Source: Photobacterium ganghwense (GTDB lineage Bacteria; Pseudomonadota; Gammaproteobacteria; Enterobacterales; Vibrionaceae). From it: a stretch of DNA of 64,000 nt. Under the pieces are notes generated by a model. That model did no database searches, was not told the origin of the DNA, and saw nothing but the letters and a program-made list of their open reading frames with translations. Of the stretch, positions 52,078 to 60,890 are shown piece after piece. The stretch is taken from assembly GCF_003025595.1 (NCBI RefSeq), contig NZ_PYMI01000001.1:992001-1056000 (forward strand), written 5' to 3'. Both the position numbers and the translations under genes were made by a program. Each line of letters opens with the position of its first letter. The first letter of the stretch is position 1.

Positions 52078-53440
52078 TTTTAGATGCGTAAAACTGTTGT
52101 TGCTCTCCGCACTGGGTACATAAAAGCGTCAAAGTATTTTTATCAGTTTTTATTGTGACATCTGTCGAACCACAACCGATGCAACTAGTGTTACTTACAG
52201 CTTCTTCACTTGGTTTAGAATCATCAAACACCTTATGCAAGTCATTGCTCCAAAGTGCCTCTGGAGATTTATAGAAAGCTATATCGTCCCCACCACCGAT
52301 TACTAAATCAAATAACACAATATTCAACTGAGATCTTTCTGTACCATAAATACGATTGTACTTATAAACATCCCACCCTTCGTTACTGGCTCGCGTTGCC
52401 AAATACAAAACTTTGCTAGGTATTGTGTTTACTGCATGCTTTCGGCTCTCCGCTTTCCCTTTTGCGTAGAATATGTGAGCATTTTCAGTTGCTTTTTTTA
52501 TAAAATAATAGATTTCAGATACAGAAAACTCATTAAGGATTTCTTTAATAACTTCGTTTGTTTTCTTCGGTGCGTCAGGTAATTGTAGCTGTTCTAGACA
52601 AATGCTTAAATATTTTGCGACTTCTTCTTCAGCCAATTTAAACACTAACTCCTTAAGCTCCTCTTCCCACTCAAGCTGTATACCATCTCGCAACTCCACA
52701 TAAACTAACTTGAACAATTCTTCGAGACTTAACCTACGAGAACCATCTAGAGATACGTTAACAACCCAAAATACATCTCGATAAAAAAATGATTTGAAGT
52801 CATCAGAGGGGTCGAAAGCCGAAAGTGGAGAGCGAGCATCCACAGCAATCGCACCGTCTCGATGTAGTTTTAAAATAATTTCATTATCAAAGTTATCTGA
52901 GGGAGATAACTCCACAGCACTACCAGAGTTATTCAACGGCTTAATACGATTAAGATCTGAGTCTGATTGCATCAAAAATAGGGATAGCAAATAGCACTTA
53001 TGTCTGAATGATAGGTCCGAATATTTGAGCATAACCTTTTTCTCAAGGTCATACTCTTGAGAAATTTTCTCTAGATCTGCTGCCAGCTTCGCTCTTGCTG
53101 CTTCGGCTCTTTTCTCAGAACACGGCGAACATTTACATACTAGTGGTCTGTTATAATGGTGACCTTCCTTGTGATCACACTCTAAACAAAAATACTCCAT
53201 AGAGTATGATGCGCCTGTTTTGCTTTTACGTTTATAGAAGAGAGGCAAGGAACAGTATGCACATTCAAATGATTCATGCATAACAGGGGGAAACAACGAA
53301 ACTAGTTTATTCGGATGCGCATCTATCCCAAACTCTTCCATAAGTTCTTGGTTTTTCTCTCCGGAAATGTACCTTTCGTAAAGTTCTTCAAGTTGCTCGG
53401 ATGTTAAGTGCTTAACTTCTTCAGCGAGTTTAATCTTCAT
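52073..53440 (-). CDS. Integron-cassette protein with two zinc-ribbon-like modules, unknown function
   Basis: 455 aa. The N-terminal 45 residues look like a helix-turn-helix (LTSEQLEELYERYISGEKNQELMEEFGI). A cysteine-rich module follows (C60, C63, C85, C88, C102, C104, C107). The long middle is helical, and a C-terminal zinc ribbon uses C420, C423, C441 and C444. No enzyme motif is visible. It lies between two attC-like sites in the same orientation and is therefore a likely cassette gene. A nucleic-acid-binding role is possible but unproven. Confidence 0.7.
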   Translation of the reverse strand: MKIKLAEEVKHLTSEQLEELYERYISGEKNQELMEEFGIDAHPNKLVSLFPPVMHESFECAYCSLPLFYKRKSKTGASYSMEYFCLECDHKEGHHYNRPLVCKCSPCSEKRAEAARAKLAADLEKISQEYDLEKKVMLKYSDLSFRHKCYLLSLFLMQSDSDLNRIKPLNNSGSAVELSPSDNFDNEIILKLHRDGAIAVDARSPLSAFDPSDDFKSFFYRDVFWVVNVSLDGSRRLSLEELFKLVYVELRDGIQLEWEEELKELVFKLAEEEVAKYLSICLEQLQLPDAPKKTNEVIKEILNEFSVSEIYYFIKKATENAHIFYAKGKAESRKHAVNTIPSKVLYLATRASNEGWDVYKYNRIYGTERSQLNIVLFDLVIGGGDDIAFYKSPEALWSNDLHKVFDDSKPSEEAVSNTSCIGCGSTDVTIKTDKNTLTLLCTQCGEQQQFYASKN

Positions 53441-53512
53441 GAGACAGTGCTATTAACCGTTAAAACAATGAGGAAATTTTACATTTTACAAGGTCACAAG
53501 GCTAGAGAAAAA

Positions 53513-53633
53513 CTAACGCTTTGCTAAGGTGTGAGTACCGCAATACAGAAACTTCCGCATACCATTTTAAACACTAAACGCAACGCATAGTAAAAATGCC
53601 GCGCGTTGCGAATCACTCTTAAACAGTTTGCTA
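53513..53633 (-). other. attC site, Vibrio repeat type
   Basis: About 121 bp after the RNase HI stop on the minus strand. It begins TAGCAAACTGTTTAAGAG, contains ATTCGCAACGCGCGGCATTT and GTTTAGTGTTTAAAATGG, and ends TTAGCAAAGCGTTAG. Length, internal order and ends match Vibrio cholerae repeats. Confidence 0.82.
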
Positions 53634-53643
53634 TGTGTGTTGA

Positions 53644-54411
53644 TCAACCAGCACGTAAGGCTAAAAGTTCAGGAATATTATCAGTTTCTCTGTACAATGA
53701 AAGGCTCTCATCCTGAGACTCAATTGCTATGATAGACATTCTATCTGCTAGCTCATTACCCTCAATACCAACATGCCCATTTACATGGTGGATCGTGATT
53801 TGAGACGATATTTCTTGGTAGAGAGAATAAGCTAGTTTAATGATGTCCAAATTTTTGATTTCACCACCAGACTTAGCCCAACCTTTTTTCTCCCAGTCAC
53901 TAGCCCACTTTGTAATACAATCGATAGAATATTTTGAGTCACAAAAGATACCTACTGAGCTTCCTTTTGCTAACTTATCCTTAGCAAGCAGCAGAGCCTG
54001 ATTGAGCCCATGAAGTTCAGCAGTATTGTTAGTGCCAAATGATTGATACAAACCATACCAGAGTTCACTTAGCTTGTTGTTCTCATATACCGCTAGTCCT
54101 GTCCCTGCCTCTCCAGGGTTCGGATCACAGGCACCATCAGTGTAAATTTTTACATCAAACGGCATTGCGTCTATTTGTTCTTGAGATAGCGGGACGGATT
54201 TCAATTTACTAGATTTTTTAACGATCTTAGTTTTAGTCTTTGGCGTCGTTGGTTTTGTTTTTTTACTAAACGCAGACTCAGCTTCCTCTAGCGTTGGAAA
54301 CGATTTAAACCTTGCTCCCGCAAAGCCGTCGACTAGTGACTTACACTTCGCCCAAGTAGTGAAAATACCAGTCTCTCGACCTTTCCATACCACATAATAC
54401 TTTTTAGCCAA
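53644..54411 (-). CDS. Ribonuclease HI with N-terminal hybrid-binding domain
   Basis: 255 aa. Residues 3-48 form the viroplasmin-like RNA:DNA hybrid-binding domain (KKYYVVWKGRETGIFTTWAKC). A Lys-rich linker follows. The RNase H domain (about 85-230) has D92, E132, D158 and D223, and the conserved His in NGHVG (213). It degrades RNA in RNA:DNA hybrids. This eukaryote-like architecture differs from the chromosomal rnhA. It sits between two attC sites, so it is an integron cassette gene. Confidence 0.88.
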   Translation of the reverse strand: MAKKYYVVWKGRETGIFTTWAKCKSLVDGFAGARFKSFPTLEEAESAFSKKTKPTTPKTKTKIVKKSSKLKSVPLSQEQIDAMPFDVKIYTDGACDPNPGEAGTGLAVYENNKLSELWYGLYQSFGTNNTAELHGLNQALLLAKDKLAKGSSVGIFCDSKYSIDCITKWASDWEKKGWAKSGGEIKNLDIIKLAYSLYQEISSQITIHHVNGHVGIEGNELADRMSIIAIESQDESLSLYRETDNIPELLALRAG

Positions 54412-54445
54412 ACCGTACTCCTAAAACCAAATTGAACGGACACAA

Positions 54446-54745
<300 letters not shown>

Positions 54746-54751
<6 letters not shown>

Positions 54752-54883
54752 ATATGAGTCAAGCACATCTTTAAACAAAGCTTCGAGCAATTCTATTACC
54801 GCACCAATGTCTGCTATAGCTTGAGCATGCAATAATACTGGAGTACTTTTACTAAATTCATGAATATATCTTGGCGTACAATC
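54746..54883 (-). pseudogene. 3' fragment of a cassette gene cut by the IS5-family element
   Basis: Minus-strand frame of 45 codons and a TAA that overlaps the attC start (GCCTAACAAACG). The product, TPRYIHEFSKSTPVLLHAQ and ending LFKDVLDSYA, is coding-like. It ends exactly at the right-hand inverted repeat of the insertion sequence and has no start. No continuation is visible beyond the element. Function unknown. Confidence 0.5.
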
Positions 54884-55924
54884 GGCGTTGTTGATCAAAT
54901 CAGCTTGAGGATCAACGATGCCATATATGACCAGCAGTTAGCTTCTGACGGGCATACCTAGTTCTATAACTTTGTTTATAGCTTTAACATTCGCCATGAT
55001 TTCGCCCACTTGAGCGTTGTAACATCTCAAGCTCAGTTTACCGCTTGTGAGTCCTTTATATCGGGATATTGCAGTCTCAGATATTGAGCGATAGTGATAA
55101 CCAGACTCGGCTTTCCATTCCGCTATTGCCCCATTTTTCAGCGCTGTTACGGCTTCGTTTCTGGGATGGCCATCTTCCCAAAGTGCTGCATTCTTTCGAG
55201 GCGGTATTAACGGGGTACAACCTTTCTTTTTCAGAGTCTCGTGGCAATTTCTGGTGTCATATGCACCATCGGCAGATACGGCAATGACCTTTCTGCGTAG
55301 TGGGTTGAGCAACGTAGGTAGCACTTCACTATCGCCAACATTGACAAGGCTGACTTCCGCACTAATCGCTTCGTGAGTATCCACATCAATAGCTAAGTGC
55401 AGTTTGCGCCATGTTCTGCGTTTTTCTGCCCCATGCTTTTTCACTTTCCATTCACCCTCACCAAAGACTTTGAGGCCATTCGAGTCAATGGCGATATGGC
55501 GGATAGCCCCTCTAGATTTATTGCGATATTTGACCTGAACAGTCTTCGAGCGTTTACTGATACAGGTGTAGTCAGGGGATGTCAGAGGAACATCCAATAG
55601 CTTGAAGATCGAGTCGATAAAGCCTTGCAGTGCACGTAATGGCAGAGAGAAGATCCCCTTAATCATCAAGGCCGTTTCAATCGCGGTATCAGAGTACTGG
55701 AAGCCTCTACCACGCTTACCATGATGGGCTTTGAATTGCCATGCATCTATGGCTGAGTCATCTATCCAGAACGTAACAGAACCACGTTTACACAGAGCCT
55801 TATTGTACTCCGCCCAGTTAGTTATCTTCTTTTTCGCCTTGCCCATGTCACCACCGCACTTACCATCACAAGGGATCAGATCGCAGGACTTGGAAAAGGT
55901 TCAACTGATTTAGGCAACAACGCC
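54884..55924 (-). mobile_element. IS5-family insertion sequence
   Basis: 1041 bp between imperfect terminal inverted repeats: GGCGTTGTTGATCAAATCAG (54884-54903) and, on the minus strand, GGCGTTGTTGCCTAAATCAG (ending 55905). They match at 18 of 20 positions. One transposase gene fills the element. No target duplication is visible in the flanks, so a flank was probably lost after insertion. Confidence 0.9.
54938..55846 (-). CDS. IS5-family (IS903-like) transposase
   Basis: 302 aa, full length. DDE motifs: first Asp in AIDSNGLKVFGEGEW, second in VSADGAYDT, and the C-terminal Y-(2)-R-(3)-E box in YHYRSISETAISRYKGLTSGKL. The N-terminal NWAEYNKALCKRGSVTFWID is characteristic of the IS903 subgroup. 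The gene looks intact and the element may be active. Confidence 0.93.
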   Translation of the reverse strand: MGKAKKKITNWAEYNKALCKRGSVTFWIDDSAIDAWQFKAHHGKRGRGFQYSDTAIETALMIKGIFSLPLRALQGFIDSIFKLLDVPLTSPDYTCISKRSKTVQVKYRNKSRGAIRHIAIDSNGLKVFGEGEWKVKKHGAEKRRTWRKLHLAIDVDTHEAISAEVSLVNVGDSEVLPTLLNPLRRKVIAVSADGAYDTRNCHETLKKKGCTPLIPPRKNAALWEDGHPRNEAVTALKNGAIAEWKAESGYHYRSISETAISRYKGLTSGKLSLRCYNAQVGEIMANVKAINKVIELGMPVRS

Positions 55925-56025
55925 CCTCCACATACCAACACTCCCAAGATGTAACTATCTAGGTATCCAAATATTGTCACTATCGTTATTATGGGACAAT
56001 TCTTTATTTGTCATAAGGCTACAAT

Positions 56026-56874
56026 ATGATCTGGGCTATATACGTATCAGACAAACCACATTCTCGTGTCAATTTCCCTATTGGTATCAACCAAGGTATC
56101 TGGGGAGTAAAAGAAAGCAAAAAGGATACCGTTACCGATATTAAAGAAGGCGATCTTGTTGTTTTTGTATATTCCATTTCATGGTTAAAAGCGGAAGGTA
56201 AAGCCCCAAAAGGTTTCTCGCGTGTTGGAAAAGACCAGATTCATAATTTTCGGGGCGTAGTTCAAAGCATCACTATCGGAAAGGTAACTAAAGCTTACTA
56301 TTCGTCATTATCAAAAGTATGGCCTGATGACGTTTATCCTCATCGGTTTGAGTTCGATATTATCGAAGTTCATAATGACAATGTTTACTTTGGTACCGAG
56401 TTTTTCAACGAGGAGTTTGTCGAAGCAGTTCGCTACTCAGCATGCACGCAAGGCTCAGTAACACGCGCTAGTTCTATTGAAAGACTAGAACAGATAACCA
56501 GCAACATTGACGAAGAACAAGAGGCCGAAGAGCTAGAATCTGGTTATGAAGGAAAACCTATACTGAGACTTCACAAGTCCCGAGAACGAAGTGCAAAAAT
56601 CGTTAAGCAGAAGAAAAAGCAAGTTATCAAAGAAACAGGTAAGCTGGCATGTGAAGTATGCTCTATGGACTTCAAAGCTGTATATGGAGAACTAGGTAAC
56701 GGCTTTGCAGAATGCCACCATAAAAACCCTCTTAGCCTTAGAGATGAGAACAAGAAAACTGAACTATCCGACCTAGCTATTGTTTGCTCTAACTGTCATC
56801 GTATGCTTCACAGAAAGCGTCCTTGGATAAAGATCGAGACACTAAAGGATATTTATGAAAAACAAAGACCTTGA
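56026..56874 (+). CDS. EVE/PUA-like domain-HNH endonuclease, probable modification-dependent restriction enzyme
   Basis: 282 aa. Residues 1-155 look like an EVE/PUA-type modified-base-binding domain (MIWAIYVSDKPHSR, GIWGVKE, IKEGDLVVFVYS, FEFDIIEVHNDNVYF). An acidic and basic linker follows. The C-terminal HNH domain has C209/C212, H231-H232, C254/C257 and H258, H262 (CEVC, ECHHKNPL, VCSNCHRMLH). This architecture is used by enzymes that cut DNA with modified bases. Its end overlaps the MazG-like gene by 20 nt. Modification specificity unknown. Confidence 0.78.
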   Translation: MIWAIYVSDKPHSRVNFPIGINQGIWGVKESKKDTVTDIKEGDLVVFVYSISWLKAEGKAPKGFSRVGKDQIHNFRGVVQSITIGKVTKAYYSSLSKVWPDDVYPHRFEFDIIEVHNDNVYFGTEFFNEEFVEAVRYSACTQGSVTRASSIERLEQITSNIDEEQEAEELESGYEGKPILRLHKSRERSAKIVKQKKKQVIKETGKLACEVCSMDFKAVYGELGNGFAECHHKNPLSLRDENKKTELSDLAIVCSNCHRMLHRKRPWIKIETLKDIYEKQRP

Positions 56875-57208
56875 AGACTTAAAAATGAAACTAGCTAAGT
56901 TCGCTCAAGATCGTGATTGGGATAAATTCCATTCACCTAAAAACTTAGTTATGGCTTTAGCAGGAGAGTCTGGCGAGCTTGTAGAATTGTTCCAATGGCT
57001 TACAGAATCTGATAGCCAAAATCTGAGTGACAAACAGAAGCACAGAGTAGAAGAAGAAATTGCTGATATTTTTCTTTATTTACTCCGTCTCTCAGCTAAG
57101 CTAGACATCGATCTAATCGAAGTCGCCAATAGTAAGATATTGATAAATGAAATTAAATATCCCATAGAGCGTTGTTACGGTTTATCAAATAAATATACAG
57201 ATTTGTAG
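56855..57208 (+). CDS. MazG-like nucleotide pyrophosphohydrolase
   Basis: 117 aa, all-alpha NTP pyrophosphatase of the MazG / dCTPase (RS21-C6-like) type. Metal ligands are E38 and E41 (GESGELVELFQWL), E67 and D71 (VEEEIADIFLYLL). It overlaps the EVE-HNH gene by 20 nt, so translation is coupled. Related enzymes hydrolyse dCTP and modified dCTP such as 5-methyl- or hydroxymethyl-dCTP. Substrate here is inferred only. Confidence 0.82.
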   Translation: MKNKDLEDLKMKLAKFAQDRDWDKFHSPKNLVMALAGESGELVELFQWLTESDSQNLSDKQKHRVEEEIADIFLYLLRLSAKLDIDLIEVANSKILINEIKYPIERCYGLSNKYTDL

Positions 57209-57312
57209 TATTCAAACTCACAACACAGCCCCATCTCATATAAAAACAGGTGAATAATTTCGACACTTAGCTTAGTATTTACACTAAAAATTCACGGATC
57301 GGAGCAACCTCA

Positions 57313-58383
57313 GTGTCAAATGTGATCGTTAGTAGCGAACCAATTTCTACAGATAAAAACTTTTGGGTAATTAGAGCAGGCAAAGACGCCGTTTATTATG
57401 ACCATTTTCGAAAAAATAATGTTGTAGCAATAGGTCACACTGAGGGACTTGATGTCGGAGATATTGAAGGCGAATTGTCACCCGAAGATACTGCAGCTAT
57501 ATTAGCTCTGTATCAAACTAACCTAGCAGCGAAGAGAGAAGCTAAATCAGTCATTTCAAGACAGGTAGGCCAAGTTCGTCAATTTTTAACCCGTGTAAAA
57601 GAAGGCGACACAGTTTTAACTATCACTGAGTCTAAGGTTCTAGCAGGGAAAGTAACATCTAACTGTTACTACGACGAAACCGAGTTAAAGATATATCCAG
57701 ATGATGAGAGTAAGGGTTGTTACTTTCCTCTTCGTATCAATGTGGAGTGGGGGAAAGCTCAAGCTAGAGAGTACATTCCTTACATTATCGATAAAAGCTT
57801 CAGAAATACAGGAACGATCTTTAGTCTTTCCGACGAAGACAAAGTAAAAACTCTGAACCATTGGCTTCACCCAATTCATTTTGTTGAAAACGAGGTTAGA
57901 TGTTCTGTAAATATCAAATCTAGAAAAAAACTGTCAAATAGAGAGCTGTCAAGCTTATCCACTGTTTTTGATCAATTAGAACTGCTAGCAAACTTTATTG
58001 CAGAATTCGAGAACCCAGAAGATGCTACAGCCGAATGTTTTGTACAATATTTGAACGACAACAGTTCAAACTACGGATACAAACTAACAGCTCAGCACGC
58101 ATTTATGTCTCCTGGACATCAATTTATCCAGTTAAAAGGTACAAAAGCCCAGATAACAGCTTTCGCTTTAGCCTTCGCGTGCATATTTAATAGCCACATA
58201 GTATTTGCAGAACAAGGTGCGAATAATGCAGTCTTAAGTGAAAAGGTTATTGAATTAGCACAAGTTATTAAAACAGAACAAGTTCGCCAATCAGTGGAAT
58301 CTCTTGAAGCAGAAATGCAAAAGCAGATTGTCCAAGACTCCGAATTTGAAGAACCAGTACCATCTGAAGATGCTATGCTTTAA
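57313..58383 (+). CDS. PUA-like domain protein of unknown function, 356 aa
   Basis: GTG start at 57313 (MSNVIVSSEPI). Residues 15-150 resemble the PUA/EVE-like sensor found at the N-terminus of modification-dependent restriction proteins: FWVIRAGKDAVYYDHFRKNN, VVAIGHTEG, VGQVRQFLTRVKEGDTVLTI, VLAGKVTSNCYY. No nuclease motif is seen in the remaining 200 residues (FMSPGHQFIQLKG, FALAFACIFNSHIVFAE). It may be a second reader or a regulator of the cluster. It is followed after 2 nt by a membrane protein gene. Confidence 0.65.
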   Translation: MSNVIVSSEPISTDKNFWVIRAGKDAVYYDHFRKNNVVAIGHTEGLDVGDIEGELSPEDTAAILALYQTNLAAKREAKSVISRQVGQVRQFLTRVKEGDTVLTITESKVLAGKVTSNCYYDETELKIYPDDESKGCYFPLRINVEWGKAQAREYIPYIIDKSFRNTGTIFSLSDEDKVKTLNHWLHPIHFVENEVRCSVNIKSRKKLSNRELSSLSTVFDQLELLANFIAEFENPEDATAECFVQYLNDNSSNYGYKLTAQHAFMSPGHQFIQLKGTKAQITAFALAFACIFNSHIVFAEQGANNAVLSEKVIELAQVIKTEQVRQSVESLEAEMQKQIVQDSEFEEPVPSEDAML

Positions 58384-58385
58384 AA

Positions 58386-59081
58386 ATGAGTAATAACAAT
58401 AATCAAACGTCTATTTTTAGACGTTTTTTCCAAGGACTACTAAACCCATTTAAAGCTAATTGGACAGAGTCAATACACTTTGTGATTATAGCTGTTGGGA
58501 TTGTCGTATCTGGCTACTGGGCCTATCATACGTTTGATATTTTGTCACAGAAAGAAGTAGCCGAAGCTAACCTAGCAAAGACAAACAGTGATCTTGAAAA
58601 GGCTCAGCTGGAGCTAAAGGAGCTTCGGGCTAAGATTGATGGAACAATATCAAGCGATATATCGATAGATGTCGAACAGCACACTCTTAGCAATAATAAA
58701 ATAGGTCTTATCATCAGTGTCACTGTAAAGAACAATGGCACCCAAGACATTGATATGACATGGGAGAAAACACCTTTAAAGGTATACAAGCTAGCATATA
58801 AAGAAGATCTCATTGCGAATAAAGGAGTACAAACCCCTTACCTATATCGCTCTCTTAAAACTGAAAATGAAGAAGATAACGTTTCAATAAACAACTTATA
58901 CCTATTCGTTGGAGCACAAAAAAGCCTCTCTTTCTTTGTAGAAGTAGAAGCAAATAATCTCTACTACATAGCTTTTGAATCAAAAGTGGATGCATCTACA
59001 AAAAATAACCTAGACCAACACGGCAAAACTGGAGTTTGGTTATCATCCAAATATGTCTTTGCAAAGGCTAATATAATTTAA
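58386..59081 (+). CDS. Membrane-anchored coiled-coil protein, unknown function
   Basis: 231 aa. One membrane helix (about 30-50, FVIIAVGIVVSGYWAYHTF), then a coiled coil (about 55-85, KEVAEANLAKTNSDLEKAQL and onward), then a beta-rich domain (GLIISVTVKNNGTQDID). It starts 2 nt after the PUA-like gene, so the two probably work together. The tail is outside if the helix is N-in. No homologue recognised; a membrane effector or sensor is possible. Confidence 0.62.
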   Translation: MSNNNNQTSIFRRFFQGLLNPFKANWTESIHFVIIAVGIVVSGYWAYHTFDILSQKEVAEANLAKTNSDLEKAQLELKELRAKIDGTISSDISIDVEQHTLSNNKIGLIISVTVKNNGTQDIDMTWEKTPLKVYKLAYKEDLIANKGVQTPYLYRSLKTENEEDNVSINNLYLFVGAQKSLSFFVEVEANNLYYIAFESKVDASTKNNLDQHGKTGVWLSSKYVFAKANII

Positions 59082-59106
59082 TTAACAACACCAGCCTCTG
59101 AATCGC

Positions 59107-59150
59107 CACTAGTATAGTAGCTACTTTTGGTATGACTAAAAGTATGTCAA
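59107..59150 (+). repeat. Left copy of 44-bp imperfect direct repeat flanking the SRA-HNH/NUDIX pair
   Basis: Matches 61009-61052 in the same orientation at about 33 of 44 positions. It contains the dyad TACTTTT-N9-AAAAGTA (59122-59144) and ends AAAAGTATGTCAA. Confidence 0.6.
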
Positions 59151-59218
59151 ATCACCACACGTAGAAATAAGGAATCAGCTAGGCGTAACTACGAAGGGGC
59201 AATTACGTTTTATTTTAA

Positions 59219-59614
59219 CTAGCTGACTCTAGCTATTAGAGAGTTCCAAATAGGCACATCGGCAGGCGCTAATTCCTTATCCAAAAGATTTGAAACTTTT
59301 ACCCATTCATAGCGATCATGATCCATCAGTGCAAAGCTGCTTGTTTGAAAATGACAAATGAAAGCAATCAACTCAATTTCAAATGTGCCGTAGTCATGTT
59401 GAACCGTTATGAAATGGTCCTTTACTCGAACATCCATATCTAACTCTTCAAGCAACTCACGTTTTAAACATTCCTCGTATGACTCTCCTTCCTCAACTTT
59501 ACCGCCCGGAAACTCCCAATAGCCTCCCATCGATTTCTCAGGATTACGGCGGCATAAGAAGACTTTATCTTCATCGTTAACAATAATTCCGCAGGTAACT
59601 TTAATCATAGCCAT
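59219..59614 (-). CDS. NUDIX hydrolase (MutT-like)
   Basis: 131 aa from ATG 59614; a second ATG at 59608 is possible. The NUDIX box is complete: GKVEEGESYEECLKRELLEE. GGYWEFPGG precedes it. Family members remove oxidised or modified nucleoside triphosphates. It overlaps the end of the SRA-HNH gene by 14 nt (8 nt with the second ATG), so the two are translated together. Substrate unknown. Confidence 0.82.
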   Translation of the reverse strand: MAMIKVTCGIIVNDEDKVFLCRRNPEKSMGGYWEFPGGKVEEGESYEECLKRELLEELDMDVRVKDHFITVQHDYGTFEIELIAFICHFQTSSFALMDHDRYEWVKVSNLLDKELAPADVPIWNSLIARVS

Positions 59615-60878
59615 GAGTGATCCGGTGGTAACTGAAATTTTCCAAATTGATGTAATGTGCTGAATTAACCGTAAGCTTGCCTTCTGCATCCCCTAATAAA
59701 GTGTAATCATCAGCTACAGCGAACATTCCTTTATCAAACATCACGTGGTGGTTTGGACATAAACACAACAAGTTATCAACGCTATCGTCACCATCATGTG
59801 GACGCCCTACTGGTTTTATATGAGCACCTTCAGCATAGAATCCACTTTTCGTTCTTATAGCAGTACCGCATACCTGGCATTGATACGCATACAGCTTTTT
59901 AATTTGTCGCGATTTTTCTGTATCGCGAGCAATTCTAAGAACTGTACCTGTTCGACGTTCTGTCGGCTTTTTAGTGTAATCTAAACTAGGTTCAGCAATT
60001 TTAGGTTCTAAGTTTTGGTCAGAAAAGACAAGGCGGAATCTACATATTTTGAATCCTTCTTTTCCTTTTTCTTCCCATGCATCAACTACATTATACAACC
60101 CGGCATAAACGTAACCGCTCTTCGGAGAGCGTTCGGATTCATGCTTATGACCACGAACAACCCTGACAGGTAACCCTTGGTCCATACTAGTTAACAAACC
60201 AGCATTTCCCGGCTGTGACCAAGATTGATCACTGATTTGCTTTCCATCTTTGTTACCGCCAGCACCGGTATATATGATTTCATCACCATAATCAGCATCA
60301 TCTGAATAACCGCCAGATAAAACAATCGCTGCTGTACCTTCATTCCCGTTACCATCGATGCCAGATGTCCACACGCGATGAAAACTAGAAGGCATCATCT
60401 CTTTTCTTGTTTCAAAGTGATGTCCGATATCGAATCCAGGAATTTCACCAATGATTATTGGTCTCTTCGTTCCCGTTAACTCTTTTGCTGGCTTTTCTAC
60501 TAGGACGGTTTCTATCTCATTTATGGATTTACCTGATTTAGAAACAATTTCAAACTTTAGCCTGGTCAAAACTTTAAAACACTCGCTACCAAGGCCCCCA
60601 GTAAAGTGGTGAGAATAAATTGGGTCATCAAGTATTGAGCTTAACGCCATGCCAAATATAGCTTTGGGAGGATACCGTTTATCTTGATATATCAAATCAT
60701 AACCGGTTGAATCAGCGTAAGTTTCTGCTTCTCTATTATTTGCTTCAAATCGTTCAATCGCAGATTGAATATCAACAACACTCATAGGAGCAGCTAATTG
60801 CATTAGATTCTTTAAGCGATTACTTGCGTCTAGCTCATATTTCACAGGCTCACCCTTACCATACTCAACCAGTTCCAT
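59601..60878 (-). CDS. SRA-HNH endonuclease, probable modification-dependent restriction enzyme
   Basis: 425 aa from ATG 60878 (MELVEYGKGEP); a GTG four codons upstream is possible. Residues 20-115 form an N-terminal domain with YPPKAIFGMA as in McrA-like HNH nucleases. Residues 142-285 are an SRA/YDG domain (GFDIGHHFETRKEM, HRVWTSGIDGNG, ADYGDEIIYTGAGG, VRVVRGHKH, GLYNVVDAWEEKGK), which binds 5-methyl- or hydroxymethyl-cytosine. Residues 334-385 are an HNH nuclease (C334, C337, H353, N369, C374, H377, H378). It forms an operon with the NUDIX gene. Confidence 0.85.
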   Translation of the reverse strand: MELVEYGKGEPVKYELDASNRLKNLMQLAAPMSVVDIQSAIERFEANNREAETYADSTGYDLIYQDKRYPPKAIFGMALSSILDDPIYSHHFTGGLGSECFKVLTRLKFEIVSKSGKSINEIETVLVEKPAKELTGTKRPIIIGEIPGFDIGHHFETRKEMMPSSFHRVWTSGIDGNGNEGTAAIVLSGGYSDDADYGDEIIYTGAGGNKDGKQISDQSWSQPGNAGLLTSMDQGLPVRVVRGHKHESERSPKSGYVYAGLYNVVDAWEEKGKEGFKICRFRLVFSDQNLEPKIAEPSLDYTKKPTERRTGTVLRIARDTEKSRQIKKLYAYQCQVCGTAIRTKSGFYAEGAHIKPVGRPHDGDDSVDNLLCLCPNHHVMFDKGMFAVADDYTLLGDAEGKLTVNSAHYINLENFSYHRITHGYD

Positions 60879-60890
60879 TATGTATACCAC

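Noticed and set aside
52668..52680. A second guaA-like core (TTCCCACTC) inside the zinc-ribbon gene
   Set aside because: Only 9 of 12 bases match and it lies within a coding sequence (codons for E-W-E-E), so it is chance similarity.
54884..55924. Target-site duplication flanking the IS5-family element
   Set aside because: Bases left of 54884 and right of 55924 do not match for either 4-bp or 9-bp duplications.
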